A DNA stretch of 64,000 nt from Pollenia angustigena (lineage: Eukaryota > Arthropoda > Insecta > Diptera > Polleniidae): assembly GCA_930367215.1 (NCBI GenBank), contig OV884056.1:285306067-285370066 (forward strand), read 5' to 3'. Made by a program: the position numbers and the translations under genes. Below the pieces are notes generated by a model. The model made no database searches. It was not told the origin of the DNA and saw only the letters and a list, made by a program, of their open reading frames with translations. Positions 45,318 to 56,637 of the stretch are shown here, one piece after another. The first letter of the stretch is position 1; every line of letters begins with the position of its first letter.

Positions 45318-46728
45318 ATACCCTCCACCACAATTAGTTGTGAAGAGGGTATATTCAGTTTGTCATTCCGTGTGAAACTTTTTTACTATTCATCTCAGAC
45401 CCTATAAAGTATATATATTCTGGGTCCTTGAGTAATTTTAAGTCGATTTAGCCATGTCCGTCTGTCTGTCCGTCTGTCCGTCTGTTGAAAACACGCTCAC
45501 TTTCGAAAAACTCAAAATAAATCAACAAACTTGGTGTCAAATTGCTTGTAGTTATCCTAAGCAGTTTGGGATTGAAATTCAGCAAAATCGGTTTAATAGG
45601 ATCTGAGCTATGAATCAAAATGTGGAACCACCACCTAAAAAAAATTGATAATTTTGTTACAAAAACTAACATAAATGGTGGAAAAATGCACAGAATAATA
45701 TAAGATTTCGCAACAATTCGTTTTATTCAACTGGAAATCACGCTGTGAAATTTCGTGAAGATCCGTCAATAATTTACCCTAGGCCCCATATAAGCCCTAC
45801 TCCCGGAAATCAGTATATTAAGCCTAAAACCCTAACTAACAATGATATCATTACAAATTTTGGCAAGTCACAGTTACATAGGACTAGAAATTAAACTGTT
45901 AAGTTTCGTGAAGATCGGTCCATAATTTACCATAGGCCCCATATAAAACCTACTTCCGGAAAACAACTTAGTACGCCTAAAAACGTAAAAAATAATGCTA
46001 TCATAACAAAATTTGGTACATCAAAGTTTTATAGAACTAAAAATAAATCTTTGAATTTTCGTGAAGATCGGTTCATAATTTACCATAGGCCCCATATAAA
46101 CATTACTCCCGGAAAACAACTTAGTACGCCTAAAAACGTAAAAAATAATGCTATCATAACAAAATTTGGTACATCAAAGTTTTATAGGACAAGAAATAAA
46201 ACTGTGTAATTTCGTGAAGATCGGTCCATAATTTACCCTGGGCCCCATATAAACCCTACTCCCGGAAAACAGTTTAGTACGCCTAAATCCGTAAAAAATA
46301 ATGCTATCATAACAAAATTTGGTACATCAAAGTTTTATAGGACAAGAAATAAAACTGTGTAATTTCGTGAAGATCGGTCCATAATTTACCCTGGGCCCCA
46401 TATAAACCCTACTCCCGGAAAACAGTTTAGTACGCCTAAATCCGTAAAAAATAATGCTATCATAACAAAATTTGGTACGTCAAAGTTTTATAGAACTGGG
46501 AAAAAGACTGTGAAATTTCGTGAAGATCGGTCCATAATTTACCTTAGGCCCCATACAAACCCTACTACCGGAAAACAGTTTAGTCGCCTAAATCCACAAT
46601 TAATAACAAATCGTCACAGTTTAAGATAATAATAACATCATACAGATATTACTCCTTAAACATTCGAACTGTCGGTGGAGGGTATCAAAGATTCGGCACA
46701 GCCGAATATAGCACTCTAACTTGTTTTT
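45318..46728 (+). mobile_element. mini-me-like repeat with six 153-bp units
   Basis: Terminal hairpin ACCCTCCACCACAATTAG, core TTTGTCATTCCGTGTGAAAC, TA tract, GTCY tract (GTCCGTCTGTCTGTCCGTCT), then six tandem units starting near 45728, 45881, 46034, 46187, 46340 and 46493, ending with ATTCGGCACAGCCGAATATA and AACTTGTTTT. The units at 46187 and 46340 are almost identical. Head-to-tail order is opposite to the copy that follows at 46757. Confidence 0.75.
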
Positions 46729-46833
46729 ATTTCCATTATATTTTTTTTAAGCAAAAACAAGTAAGAGTGCTATATTCGGCAGTGCCGAATCTTTGATACC
46801 CTCCACCGACAGTTCGAATGTTTAAGGAGTAAT

Positions 46834-47436
46834 CAGTGTTGCCATTAGGATACGAAAGATACATTTTTCGTATCTTTTGATGGCTTCACGTACCATGTAT
46901 AATCCTGACATTTTTCGTATCTTTTAAATCTGTATTTAAAATGTACTAAAACTTATTAAGACTGATCATCGTAACTGACTCAATAAACATTAAGGACGTT
47001 TCAACATACGATCCACCTAAATCGTTGAATACAAGTAGTGCGAAGTTGTTTGGAGGAAATATGAACAACTTTTATTTTCAGGAAATTTATATGAACGTTT
47101 CGATATAATCGCCTTGGTAATAACGCCTTAACTCGCATATTAATTTTTACAAACATGAATTTGTTTCGTTAACATTCAAAGATAGTTACATATAATTAAT
47201 TTTAATGTTTGCTTGTTGTATTTTTAAAAATTCCATACCTAATAAATATAAAAATTATTTTATATGATATCATTTTCTTTACAATATTCATTTAATATGA
47301 AGTAAAAATGTAATGTTAATAAATGTTAAACGTTGAAAATGGACTTAAAATTTTTTCAAAATGTATCTTTTTGGGAAAAATTTTATCTTTTTGGAAACTA
47401 AAATGTATCTTTCTCGAAATTTCACTGGCAACACTG
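46834..47436. mobile_element. hAT element, CAGTGTTGCCA type, 8-bp TSD ggagtaat
   Basis: Both ends read CAGTGTTGCCA inward. GGAGTAAT flanks each side (46826-46833 and 47437-47444). Subterminal GAAAGATACATTTT and CGTATCTTTT repeats occur at both ends. No coding region. Confidence 0.88.
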
Positions 47437-48115
47437 GGAGTAATATCTGTATGATGTTATTATTATCTTAAACTGTGACGATTTGTTATTAATTATGGTT
47501 TTAGGCGACTAAACCGTTTTCCGGGAGTAGGCTTTCTATGGGGCCTGGGGTAAATTATGTACCGATCTTCACGAAATTTCGCAGAATCATTTATAGTCCT
47601 ATAAAACTGTGACGAGCCAAATTTAGTTACGCTAGCGTTATTTTTTACGGTTTTAGGCGTACTAAACTGTTTTCCGGGAGTAGTGTTTATATGGGGCTAG
47701 GGTAAATTATGGACGGATCTTCACGAAATTTAACAGCGTGATTTCTAGTCAAATAAAACAAATTTTTGCAAAAACTTATGTCATTCCGTGCCTTGTTCTA
47801 GCATTTATGTTATTTTTTGTAACAAAATTATCAATTTTTTTAGGTGGTGGTTCCACATTTTGATTCATAGCTCTAGTCCTACTGAACCGATTTTGCTGGA
47901 TTTCAATCCCAAACTGCTTAGGATAACTACAAGCAATTTGGCACCAAGTTTGTTCGTTTCTTTTGAGTTGTTCGAAAGTGAGCGTGTTTTCAACAGACGG
48001 ACAGACAGACGGACATGGCTAAATCGACTGAGAATTACTCAAGGACCCAGACTATATATACTTTATGGGGTCTGAGATGAATAATAAAAAAGTTTCACAC
48101 GGAATGACAAACTTA

Positions 48116-48251
48116 GCCAGTCCCACGATGTCACACGTTAACGTTCGCAGAGAAAATTACATTTAAAACACAAACAATTTCTAAAATTTGTTTTTGTTTT
48201 AAATGTTATTTTCTATGCGAACGTTAACGTGTGACATCGTGGGATTGGCTG
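48116..48251. mobile_element. Palindromic MITE with TTA duplication
   Basis: CCCACGATGTCACACGTTAA and CGTTCGCA are mirrored at the right (TGCGAACG, TTAACGTGTGACATCGTGGG). TTA on both sides. Removing it restores the mini-me end ACTTAATATACCC. Confidence 0.8.
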
Positions 48252-48299
48252 TTAATATACCCTCTTCACAACTAATTGTGGTGGAGCTAAAAGAAATCT

Positions 48300-49387
48300 T
48301 ATATGAATATGTATGACAAGTCTTTCACTTAGTAATGATATTTTTATGTTGAGTGAATTTAGTGAAGCCTAACAAAAATAATGGAGGCGACAGAAACGCA
48401 TTTAATTCTTCTTAGCATTAGATTTAATGGATTTGAGCTGCCATTTTGAAGAAGAAATAATATCGATAGATTCAGTTTTGTCTATAAAAGTAAAGTTTAT
48501 ATGTGTTTATATCTAAAAAGTTTTTGTTTAAGACTTACAAACATATTGCTCTAAATATATGCTGTAACGCATTAGGATAGCCCAATTTCAGCTCAGTAAT
48601 AAAAAAATTTGACCAGTACTGAATGTCAAACTTTCAACATATATTTGTAAAAAACAATGGAGAAAACTGGAGTTTGTTTGGAAAAAAATGTAATACTTTA
48701 GGCTTATTTTTGACCGAAGTTTAATTTCTTAAGGACAAAACACTTTCAAAGAAACAATTGCAGTTGAAGGTCGAAATATTGAGAAGAAATCAAGCTTGTA
48801 ACAAGCTATGACGTCCAAATTTTTTCCATATCAAACGTTCGTAAAATAATAGTGTTTTAGCGGCTCATACACATTCAATAAAATGGTTAAATTTAACGTA
48901 TTGTACAATAATATCGCGAATGTGTATGTGATATTCGAAGGCGGCACAATATATTGACGACAATCAAAAGACTTTTGGTATTTATTGCATAACGAAAAGA
49001 AAGTTAAATGTGTTGGCAACATTGTAAAATTCCAATAGGTTATGTTCACCTTTTTGTTAAATGAAAGTTGAGCAATAATTAAACTGAAACCATTGTGCGA
49101 CTTATTGCATAATATAGAACAAAATAGAAATTATATGGCAAGTATCATATACAATAATATTGCAAGTGCAGGGCTAAAAAATATTTATTTTTTTATTTAT
49201 TCATATGCTGCTTTTTGCTACATAATATGGTACTTTTGTGATATACCATCACTTGCTACTTTATTGCTCCATCTAATGCTATCTTTTCTGATGTTTCTGT
49301 GAGTTATATGGTTTTATTTTTGTACTATTACCATAACTACTGCTTTTGAATTGTTTACATAACAGTAGCAAACGAAATTTAAAAACT
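48300..49387. other. Spacer, nothing recognised
   Basis: AT-rich; no ends, exons or repeats that I can place. Confidence 0.4.
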
Positions 49388-49395
49388 GTACAAAT

Positions 49396-50149
49396 CAGTG
49401 ATGCAAAATTCAGTACAATGGTACTAATTTCGGTACTTATTCCTTTCAATAATACCACAGTACCCCTACGTCCGTTTTAGTACTCTTTTTTTGTTATGCT
49501 TCTTTGTTTAGAAATTTAGCGTTGATTTTTTTTAACACTGACAACCAGGGCTGTGGAGTCGCCAACAAAATGTACTTACTCCGACACCAACCGCTGAAAT
49601 TCAAGCTCCGACTCCTAATCTTTTATGGCAGTATCTTTAAAATGGTTTAATATAGCAAAATAAGGATTCAGTAAAAATTGTAAATCAATATTTTAAATAT
49701 TGCTTTACCAATTCCGAAGTATTTTTGTTTTGGAAATTATGTATCAGAATATTTTTTTAAATTTGTTCAGAATATTTTTTTCGGAGTCGGAGTCGCGAAT
49801 TTTTGTGGGTACTTTGACTCCGACTCCAGTACAAAAACCTCAACTCCGACTCCACAGCTCTCTTGACAATTGCCTACACAAAATTTATTTTATGAAAAGT
49901 ATATATATAGTATGCTTGTTAGTATATTTTAAAATCAGATATCCCCATCAGAATTTTTCTGTTGAAATTTAGCCAGCTCGTTTCATAAATGGCTGAGGTA
50001 TGAGCAAAAAAAATTATGTATTGTAGTTTTTATTTTTAAGTTTATTTTCAAAAAAAAATAATATATTTGAAAAAAGTACCAAAATGTTGAAAAAAGTACG
50101 CTTTTGCTTGGTGGCAGTACCATCCAAATTTTTCTATTTTCCATCACTG
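49396..50149. mobile_element. hAT element, CAGTGATG type, 8-bp TSD gtacaaat
   Basis: Left CAGTGATGCAAAATTCAG and right complement CAGTGATGGAAAATAGAAA; GTACAAAT on both sides (49388-49395 and 50150-50157). GGTAC/GTACC repeats sit in both subterminal zones. A second hAT is nested inside. Confidence 0.85.
49546..49862. mobile_element. Nested hAT MITE, GGAGTCGGAGTC type
   Basis: Starts CAGGGCTGTGGAGTCG, ends CTCCGACTCCACAGCTCTC. Flanks CTGACAAC and TTGACAAT agree at six of eight positions, a decayed duplication. Same family as 12548-13465 but only about 317 bp. Confidence 0.7.
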
Positions 50150-50453
50150 GTACAAATCCTTAAATTTTATTTTTCTGCTACGTTTCGTGCTAAGAAACTG
50201 TAAAAGCTAAATACTGAAAATCTTTTTGAGTGGGCTTTATATGGGATATACTAAAAATTATTCAGCGATCATTACAAAATTCGGTCGAGTGATTCCTAGT
50301 ATTAAAAATAAAACTAAATTGGACCAAATATTAATATAGTAATATAATTTGTTCATAATGTGTTTCGGCGACCTAAAATTTAAGTTGCCAGAGAAGTCTT
50401 AAAGACATTATCAGTTTTTCTTCGATACTGATTTGGTTGGGATTCGTTCCTTA

Positions 50454-50806
50454 AGCCTAGATTACACTATCTCACAAGTCTTACGTATTCCATAGTACTT
50501 TGTGAGATAGAAATCAAATGAGTTTTGTTGCGACCGTCAAAAAATCTAATGTAACATGACAGTTTGTATTCACATCATCACACAAAGTATAAACACTCAC
50601 ACATGAAATAAAATGCAACCCTGATCCAATGAAAAGTATTATTGTTTAGAAATTTTTCAAAAAACGATGAAGTCGTATGGGATGTCAAACTTTTTTCTTA
50701 ATACTTGTCATTTTCGTGACACATTGCATTCACACTATCACACTTTGCCATATTACTTGAGTTTTTGACATGTATTAATACAAAGTATAATAGTGTAATC
50801 TAGCCT
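50454..50806. mobile_element. MITE with TTA duplication, AGGCTAGATTACACTAT ends
   Basis: Left AGCCTAGATTACACTAT, right complement AGGCTAGATTACACTAT, TTA at 50451-50453 and 50807-50809. 353 bp, non-coding. Subterminal CACACAAAGTAT and ACAAAGTATAATAG repeats. Confidence 0.8.
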
Positions 50807-51482
50807 TTAGCGCCACGTTATGTATGACGTACGGTGGACAATGATAATGCTAATGGAAGGGGAGCTGCTAATGGAATTTGACCTAATAAAATTTATTGTT
50901 TTAGGCGTTTAAAAGAGCACCTTTGGCAAACTCTAGTTCGGTTTTCATTAAATTGCTGATGTGATATTTGGTCTCATAAAACTTAATTTACACAAATTTT
51001 ACCACTATATAATTATTAGGCCAAGATATTAAAGAGTTTTTGCAAGTTGGGTTTATACCTTTGGGGCATATGAAAAATATGAACTCATCTTCAAGAAATT
51101 TGGTGATTTCTAGTCTTGTGAAACGAATTTCTGCAAAATTTACGCCCATGTTTTGAAAAACGCATATTGGTGAAAAACGCTAGATTTTTTTTTTATAAAA
51201 TTTCTGTGATTTCTCGAAACACACAAGAGTTAAAAGAGTTTTGCTTGGTGTATCCCTTAACTTTGCAAAAATTCCTAAATCTCTTTACAAGAAAATCTGT
51301 CCTTAAATTATTGTTAAAATTCCCAAAAGGCCCTTTTTACTATAACAAATGTTTTACGTATTTTGACGAAAATGCATCTCTGATCTAATTATTGTTTGAA
51401 AATTTTCTATTAACAATAACAACTAATATTAACAGGCGTTTGCGGGGATTCTGACCCTAGCTCCTGGCGTCCAATATAGATT

Positions 51483-51568
51483 GTAAACAAAGAGTATTTT
51501 TTGTTTGTTTTTGAAATTGTTTAATAAAATTGCTTATACTTTCACTAGAAAAAATACTCTGTGTTTAC
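51483..51568. repeat. Short inverted repeat
   Basis: TGTAAACAAAGAGTATTTTTT and its near complement AAAAAATACTCTGTGTTTACA bound 86 bp. Confidence 0.55.
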
Positions 51569-52054
51569 AACAGCGTTGTATTTTTTTCCAAATACATACA
51601 TACGTTAGACACCACTATAGAGGAGAGGATATTGTGCGCTTGAAATGATGTCTGTTACAACTTAAAATATTAGTCCTAGATCCACCGTAAGTATTCCGAT
51701 TAACTCAGACACACTTTCTGAGTCGATCTAACGATGTCTGTCCATCCGTCCGCCTGTCTGGCTGGCTGTACATGCGCAAAGTACAGGCACAGGACAGCAA
51801 TTTTGGAGATAATTTGATGAATTTGGGTACGCAAGTTCTAATTGGCACAAGGACCAAGCCTAATAAAAATGGTTCATAATTTCACGTAGCCCCCATACAA
51901 GCCTCTTTCCGGAATAGAGTCTTTATGCTCAGAAACAACCTCATTATTTTGGTATTTAGATAGATTAAATTTGTTTCCATCTTGTTTAATTGCAATCTAA
52001 CTTATCTTACCAAATGTTGTTGGAATCGGTCCATATTCGACCATAGCTCTTATA

Positions 52055-53102
52055 ATGGGTAATTTTTTAAGAGCTATAGGAAAGTTAAAAAAAAAACACA
52101 TAAAATTCAGAAAAATGCATGAAATCTTTATTTGAAGCGGGCATGTGTGTATTAGGGATATGACTTTTTAACAATTTTTTAAAATATCAAAATTGGCATA
52201 GCACAGTCCGATAGAGCATAAACAATTTTAAGGGAACTTATATTTATGTTTTCGCTAAGGTCAAAAAAGTTCACGCACCAACCGCGATGAAGTTTTTAAA
52301 ATTTTTAATTTTCTTTTTGGTTAAGAAAAATCAATAATATGTTTATTGAAAACAAAAAATAGCTCAAGTATGAAATTTCATTAATATTTGGAGATGGTAA
52401 AACGTATCTTTAACCTTTTTCAACAAAAAAAAAAATTAAAAAAGAATTAAAAACACCTTATAAAATTATAAATATTCAATATTGCATTGGTTTAGAAAAA
52501 CCAATTGGTGCGTAAACTTTTTTGAGAAAAATTACAAAAGATTATGATTTTCGTGGTTACTAAGACATGGTTGACCTCATGGTACTATGCCAAAAAATTG
52601 GTTATACCCCTAGTGTGTATAGACATTAGCTTTAACATAGCCCCACAAAAAATAGTCTAAAGGCGTTAAAAAGCACGATCTAGGCGGCCAATTGACCGGT
52701 CCCGAACGTGAAATAAAATGTTCACCGAACTCGCTTCTCAGTAAGTCCATTGTTAAGCGTGCTGTGTGGCATGTGGCACCGTCTTGTTGAAGCCACATGT
52801 CATGCAAGTCAAGCTCTTCACTCCAAAATCGACAATTCTGCTTATTAACGTACCGAATAGCTGCTTCAGTGGGTCGATTAAACTGACCATAAAATGGAAA
52901 AAGCGCGCGATGAACTTTCTAAACAGAGCACGCATTTTGATAATAAAATTCAATAATTTGCAAGCGTTGTTCGTTTGTAAGACCATTCATGGTTAAATTA
53001 TAGACCAAACTGAAGATGCTTGACAGTGAAACAAAACACGAAACGTGCGTTTGCTGTTTAAACCAGTGTTGCCAAAAAGATAATAGCTAAAAAATCACCC
53101 GA
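52055..53102 (-). mobile_element. mariner-type element (DD41D), copy 3, with hAT insertion
   Basis: Ends ATGGGTAATTTTTTAAGAGC and the complement of TCGGGTGATTTTTTAGC, TA on both sides. The transposase text is even more reduced than in copies 1 and 2: HRALFPFYGQFNRPTEAAIR (a segment the other copies lost) joins YVNKQNCRFWSE, then jumps to ELDLHDMWLQQDGATCHTA and CFLTPLDYFLWGYVKANVYTH. The last quarter is deleted across a TTGAA repeat. Without the hAT insert (52153-52612) it is about 580 bp. Non-functional; its deletions are independent of those shared by the other two. Confidence 0.85.
52153..52612. mobile_element. hAT element, TAGGGATAT type, 8-bp TSD gtgtgtat
   Basis: Ends TAGGGATATGAC and the complement TAGGGGTATAAC; perfect GTGTGTAT duplication (52145-52152 and 52613-52620). 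Subterminal inverted blocks AAAAAAGTTCACGCACCAA and its mirror. 460 bp, non-coding. It is the third level of nesting here. Confidence 0.88.
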
Positions 53103-53383
53103 TACAATCACTTCTGTCGAAAATAACTTTTAATTCCATAACTTCCTTATGAAAGTTGTTATTAATATAAAAATTGGCGATAATTACTATTATGATAGCT
53201 TTTATGTCATGACAAAATTTTGTTCTGGTAGATCCTAAAATCTCTTATAGATAAAGATATCTAAAAAAATATTCGGTCTCAAGAAGGACACATCCGCAAA
53301 AATTATTGTTATATGCTGTGGTGTAGGGTATCATATGGTAGGGGTGTTGACTATACTTTCATATTTGTTTTTTACTTTCATAT

Positions 53384-53505
53384 GTCTGGGTTCACACTAT
53401 GAACGGTTTCTTTCAGTAAGGGGAGAGAAGAATAGCATATTCTCTTCCCCTCTCACCAATAAACGCAGACTTTCTGAAGGAAAATTCAAAAGTGTGAACC
53501 CAGAC
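53384..53505. mobile_element. Small AGTCTGGGTTCACAC MITE
   Basis: GTCTGGGTTCACACTATGAA and the complement of GTCTGGGTTCACACTTTTGA, TAT on both sides, with an inner hairpin AGGGGAGAGAAGA / TCTCTTCCCCTC. The right end is also found alone at 21276-21326. Confidence 0.65.
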
Positions 53506-53724
53506 TATCCAGATGTTGTGCTCTTTCTTTAAAAATATATGATTTGAGTTTAATGACCAAAAAAAGTAAATATCAATAATGTTGAAATTTAAAATAAAAA
53601 AGATTTTTAAAATATAATTTTCAAAAATTTAAGTTATAAAAAAAATAATAAAAAAAATTAGAGAACTAAAATTAGAATATATTTAAACGTTTCTAGTAAA
53701 ATTTTATTAAAGAGAAAAACTCAC

Positions 53725-53749
53725 CTTCATTGACATAACCTCCCTCCAT
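53725..53749 (-). CDS. Candidate host gene, first coding exon
   Basis: Minus strand: GGCACCATGGAGGGAGG gives an ATG in an excellent initiation context, eight codons (MEGGYVNE) and then GAAG|GTGAGT, a textbook 5' splice site. The 5' UTR presumably lies to the right; 53750-54200 shows ordinary-looking sequence (GAGAGGATAACAACACACTA near 54180) but I see no clear transcription start. The intron is open to phase 1. The next frame-compatible candidate exons are at 40987 and 38485. The product is not recognised. Of the three proposed exons this is the best supported by local signals. Confidence 0.55.
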
Positions 53750-54990
53750 GGTGCCAAACGTATACAACTTGTTGCCTTTAATTTTTACAGAGTTTTATTG
53801 CAAATTCACTTTTATTAAAAATTATTTCAAATTTATATTTTTTTTCTATTGATTTATTTTCTAAAGTTATTTCGTAGTATAATTCATTTGTTTAAGAACT
53901 CTGTAATAAAAAAAATATTTGAAATTTTAATAAAATCAAGCACTTGAAATTGTAACAAAATAAAAACTATAAACGAATTTCACAATTTCGAAATTTTCTC
54001 TAAAAAAAATACTTTTGTTGTTTACACAATATTTTCATAAAAACTGTTTAATATTTTCTTTTTTTTTGGGAAAAATAATAAAAATAAAACACTTGATTTT
54101 TTTTCGTTTGGTCAATTCTTTAGCATTTCGAATCTGATTTCAACACTTATCATTGAGCACTTGTAGTGTGTTGTTATCCTCTCCAATTTTTCCGATTTTA
54201 ATGGCTGCACTAAATTAAATTAAAAATTTTTTTTATGGTATTTTATGATTCATTTTTTAAAACTTCTTTGTTGATTTTTAACATTTTCCAAGAGTTAAAA
54301 CCTCTTAATATTTTTTTTATTTATTTTCAAAGATGTGCAACACCATTTGCATTTTACACTGTTGTTGCAGTTTCTTTGAGTAATAAAGTTTTATGACGTT
54401 TGTTTTTGAATTTTTCTTGTTCTTTGAATTTTTCTTTTTCAATTCAACAATTGTGGTCTACCATAAAAATCTCGAACTGTTAATACGCCTTTAACTACGA
54501 TGGCATCCTAAAGTTTAATGACTTTTATTTTTATAAGTTTAATGGCTCGTTCGAACTGTAAAGAAAAAAGAAAAAATATTATACAAATAAAAACTTTGCT
54601 TTGAAAAGAATTCTTATTAAAAAGTTTTTTTTTCAAAAAAGTCTTACAGTTTATCTGATATAATTTTGCTTTATGGCTTCTTAATATTTTCACACTTTTG
54701 CTTAAGACAATTCTTTTTTTAAAGAACCAAAATATTCTATTTTACGTTACTATTTTTGTGGCAATAAGGTAAAAGTGCTTAAGTCTATTTTTGTATTTGA
54801 AGGTTATTTTTAAAAATATGTTTTTGTTAAGTATTTTGGTTATTTTTATTGAACTGTTTTATGGTTTTTTTAATACAAATTTTAATATCTTAATCAGGCT
54901 AAAGTTCATTGAATTTAATTTTGATTAAATTATTTAAATGAAGAAAGGAATTTTACAACATGAAATGAATTAAAATTTATTGATAATTTT
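53750..54990. other. Putative 5' UTR and upstream sequence of the candidate gene
   Basis: AT-rich. No TATA/Inr pair, exon or repeat can be placed with confidence. Confidence 0.3.
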
Positions 54991-54996
54991 TCATTC

Positions 54997-55115
54997 TTGA
55001 CTGAGCTGGGAATCGAACCCAGGTTTTTACGGATAGGTTGCCCTAACATATTTCAATTCTTCAGAGGGGTTTGTCGTTTAACACTCACCGCCTTTAATGA
55101 CGGCTGGCAGTCAAT
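54997..55115 (-). repeat. tRNA-like sequence, probable SINE
   Basis: On the minus strand, CTGGGTTCGATTCCCAG is a perfect T-arm with pol III B box, followed by CTCAGTC, whose CAGTC pairs with GACTG about 110 nt upstream as an acceptor-like stem. An inner CCGTC / GGCGG stem follows the 5' end. The length exceeds a tRNA by about 40 nt and no anticodon arm is clear, so a tRNA-derived SINE or pseudo-tRNA is more likely than a functional gene. An A/T-rich tail follows. Confidence 0.45.
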
Positions 55116-55119
55116 AGTC

Positions 55120-55745
55120 AAACATCAATCTTAAAACCAAATGGTATTTTAATTTTGGTAGATCGAAATTTCTTTTTTGAAAGATTATCTTTTTTAATTG
55201 ATTTACATGTTCTTCTTCACTTCTGATTTTTATTCTTATAAAATCTTCACTTCTCCTCGATTATAGACTTTTAAAGTTTTAATTCCTAAAAACTCTTAAT
55301 GTAACCGATCAGAGGTTAACTTACGTTGTTATTCCAAATGAAATTGCACATTAAAAAAAAAAATGATAAGCAAAAAGTAATTTTGCTATAACTTCCTAAA
55401 AAATCCTACAAAATAATTGAAACTTTGTCCATTGGTCCTTTTAAACATGGAAATTACAAAGTTGCCACACGCATAAATTTAGCTTAAATCGACTTAAGCA
55501 CTTATTCCTTATTGCCACAGATTTTTTAAACAGACAATTTTTTGTGCTTGAGTTTTGTTTTAGAGGGTATTTTGCAACCAACAACTGAATATTTTTGTTT
55601 TGAAAAATTTAATTCTTTTAATCTTTGTATTTTGTAGATACGGTTAATTTGTTATCTGAAAAATTATTTATGTTTTCTGCAAATAAAATTATGTTCTTAT
55701 CTTTTTGTTATTAAGAGTGTAAATTGTTTTATATAAAAAGTGACA
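55120..55745. other. Spacer, nothing recognised
   Basis: AT-rich; no repeat ends or exon signals. Confidence 0.4.
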
Positions 55746-55749
55746 AAAA

Positions 55750-56060
55750 AGCAGGTTACAGTGCTTATATTCGGCCATGCCGAATCTTTGATACCCTGCA
55801 CCGATAGTTAAAATATTTCTGGAGTAGGCTTTATATCGGACCTATGATAAATTAAGAACCAATTTTTACAACGTTGACAGTGTGATATAAAACTGTGACA
55901 GACCGAAACGTATTACAATAGCATTATTCGTTACGGTTTAAGGCGAACTAATGTGTTTTTCGAGAGCGGGCTTTTTATGGTAAATTATGGACCTATCCAC
56001 ACGATATTTTGTGGTATAATTTCAAGTCATACCCTTTCCGCTATTGTGGTGTGGGTATAA
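55750..56060 (-). mobile_element. Short mini-me-like element
   Basis: AGTGCTTATATTCGGCCATG, ATCTTTGATACCCTGCACCG, a single 153-bp-type unit and a terminal CCTTTCCGCTATTGTGGTG. It lacks the TA and GTCY tracts, so it is deleted internally. Confidence 0.55.
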
Positions 56061-56637
56061 ATATACAGTGGGTGTTAAAATAACAGGGTATTTTTAATTT
56101 TCTAATTTAATATTCGATTTTTATCAGAATAAATTGGTACAATTCTAAAACCGATCAATGCGTTTAGCATTTAAGCCGAAAATTGCTAGAAATCCTTAGA
56201 AAAATTCAAGGAAATCCCGAGCTACTATCGATATTTTAATTCCGAAGGCCCTTCAAGTATTTAAGAGAAAAAATCTTTTAATACTCCCGATTATTTTGCT
56301 CTATCTGTAGTTTGTAGTACACACTTTGCCAGACTTACTCGAAGAGTTCTTTCATATTTTAAACCAGCGAATGATGTTTTTTTTATATTTTACCCGAATA
56401 AAATTAACAGTTCCAATTCTTAAATATGCTATAATAATGGCATTTTTTATACGAATTGATTAAGTTCGGTACAGGTACCCTGGCCCGATTTCAGCCGCTC
56501 ATAAAAGACGGGATCATTTTGATATCACCAAACGCAGATCATGCGGATGCAGATTGGGATTTGCGGCTTTGTCGTTGATTTGGATGGTTGGCCAGGCTTT
56601 ATATGCGACTTCTAGTTTTTCGAGTATATATATATAG

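Larger units (their letters stand above)
46757..48292 (-). mobile_element. mini-me-like repeat, inverted partner, two 153-bp units
   Basis: Begins AACAAGTAAGAGTGCTATAT and ends CCCTCTTCACAACTAATTG. With the copy at 45318 it forms a tail-to-tail pair separated by only about 28 bp. It carries only two of the 153-bp units and is interrupted by a hAT element (46834) and a palindromic MITE (48116). Confidence 0.75.
51610..53345 (+). mobile_element. mini-me-related repeat interrupted by mariner
   Basis: GTCTGTCCATCCGTCCGCCT (GTCY tract), CACGTAGCCCCCATACAAGC, GGTCCATATTCGACCATAG, then after the mariner element TTCTGTCGAAAATAAC and GTGTAGGGTATCATATGG. The order matches the relative at 63030-63480, where the two halves are contiguous. 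Strongly diverged. Confidence 0.5.
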
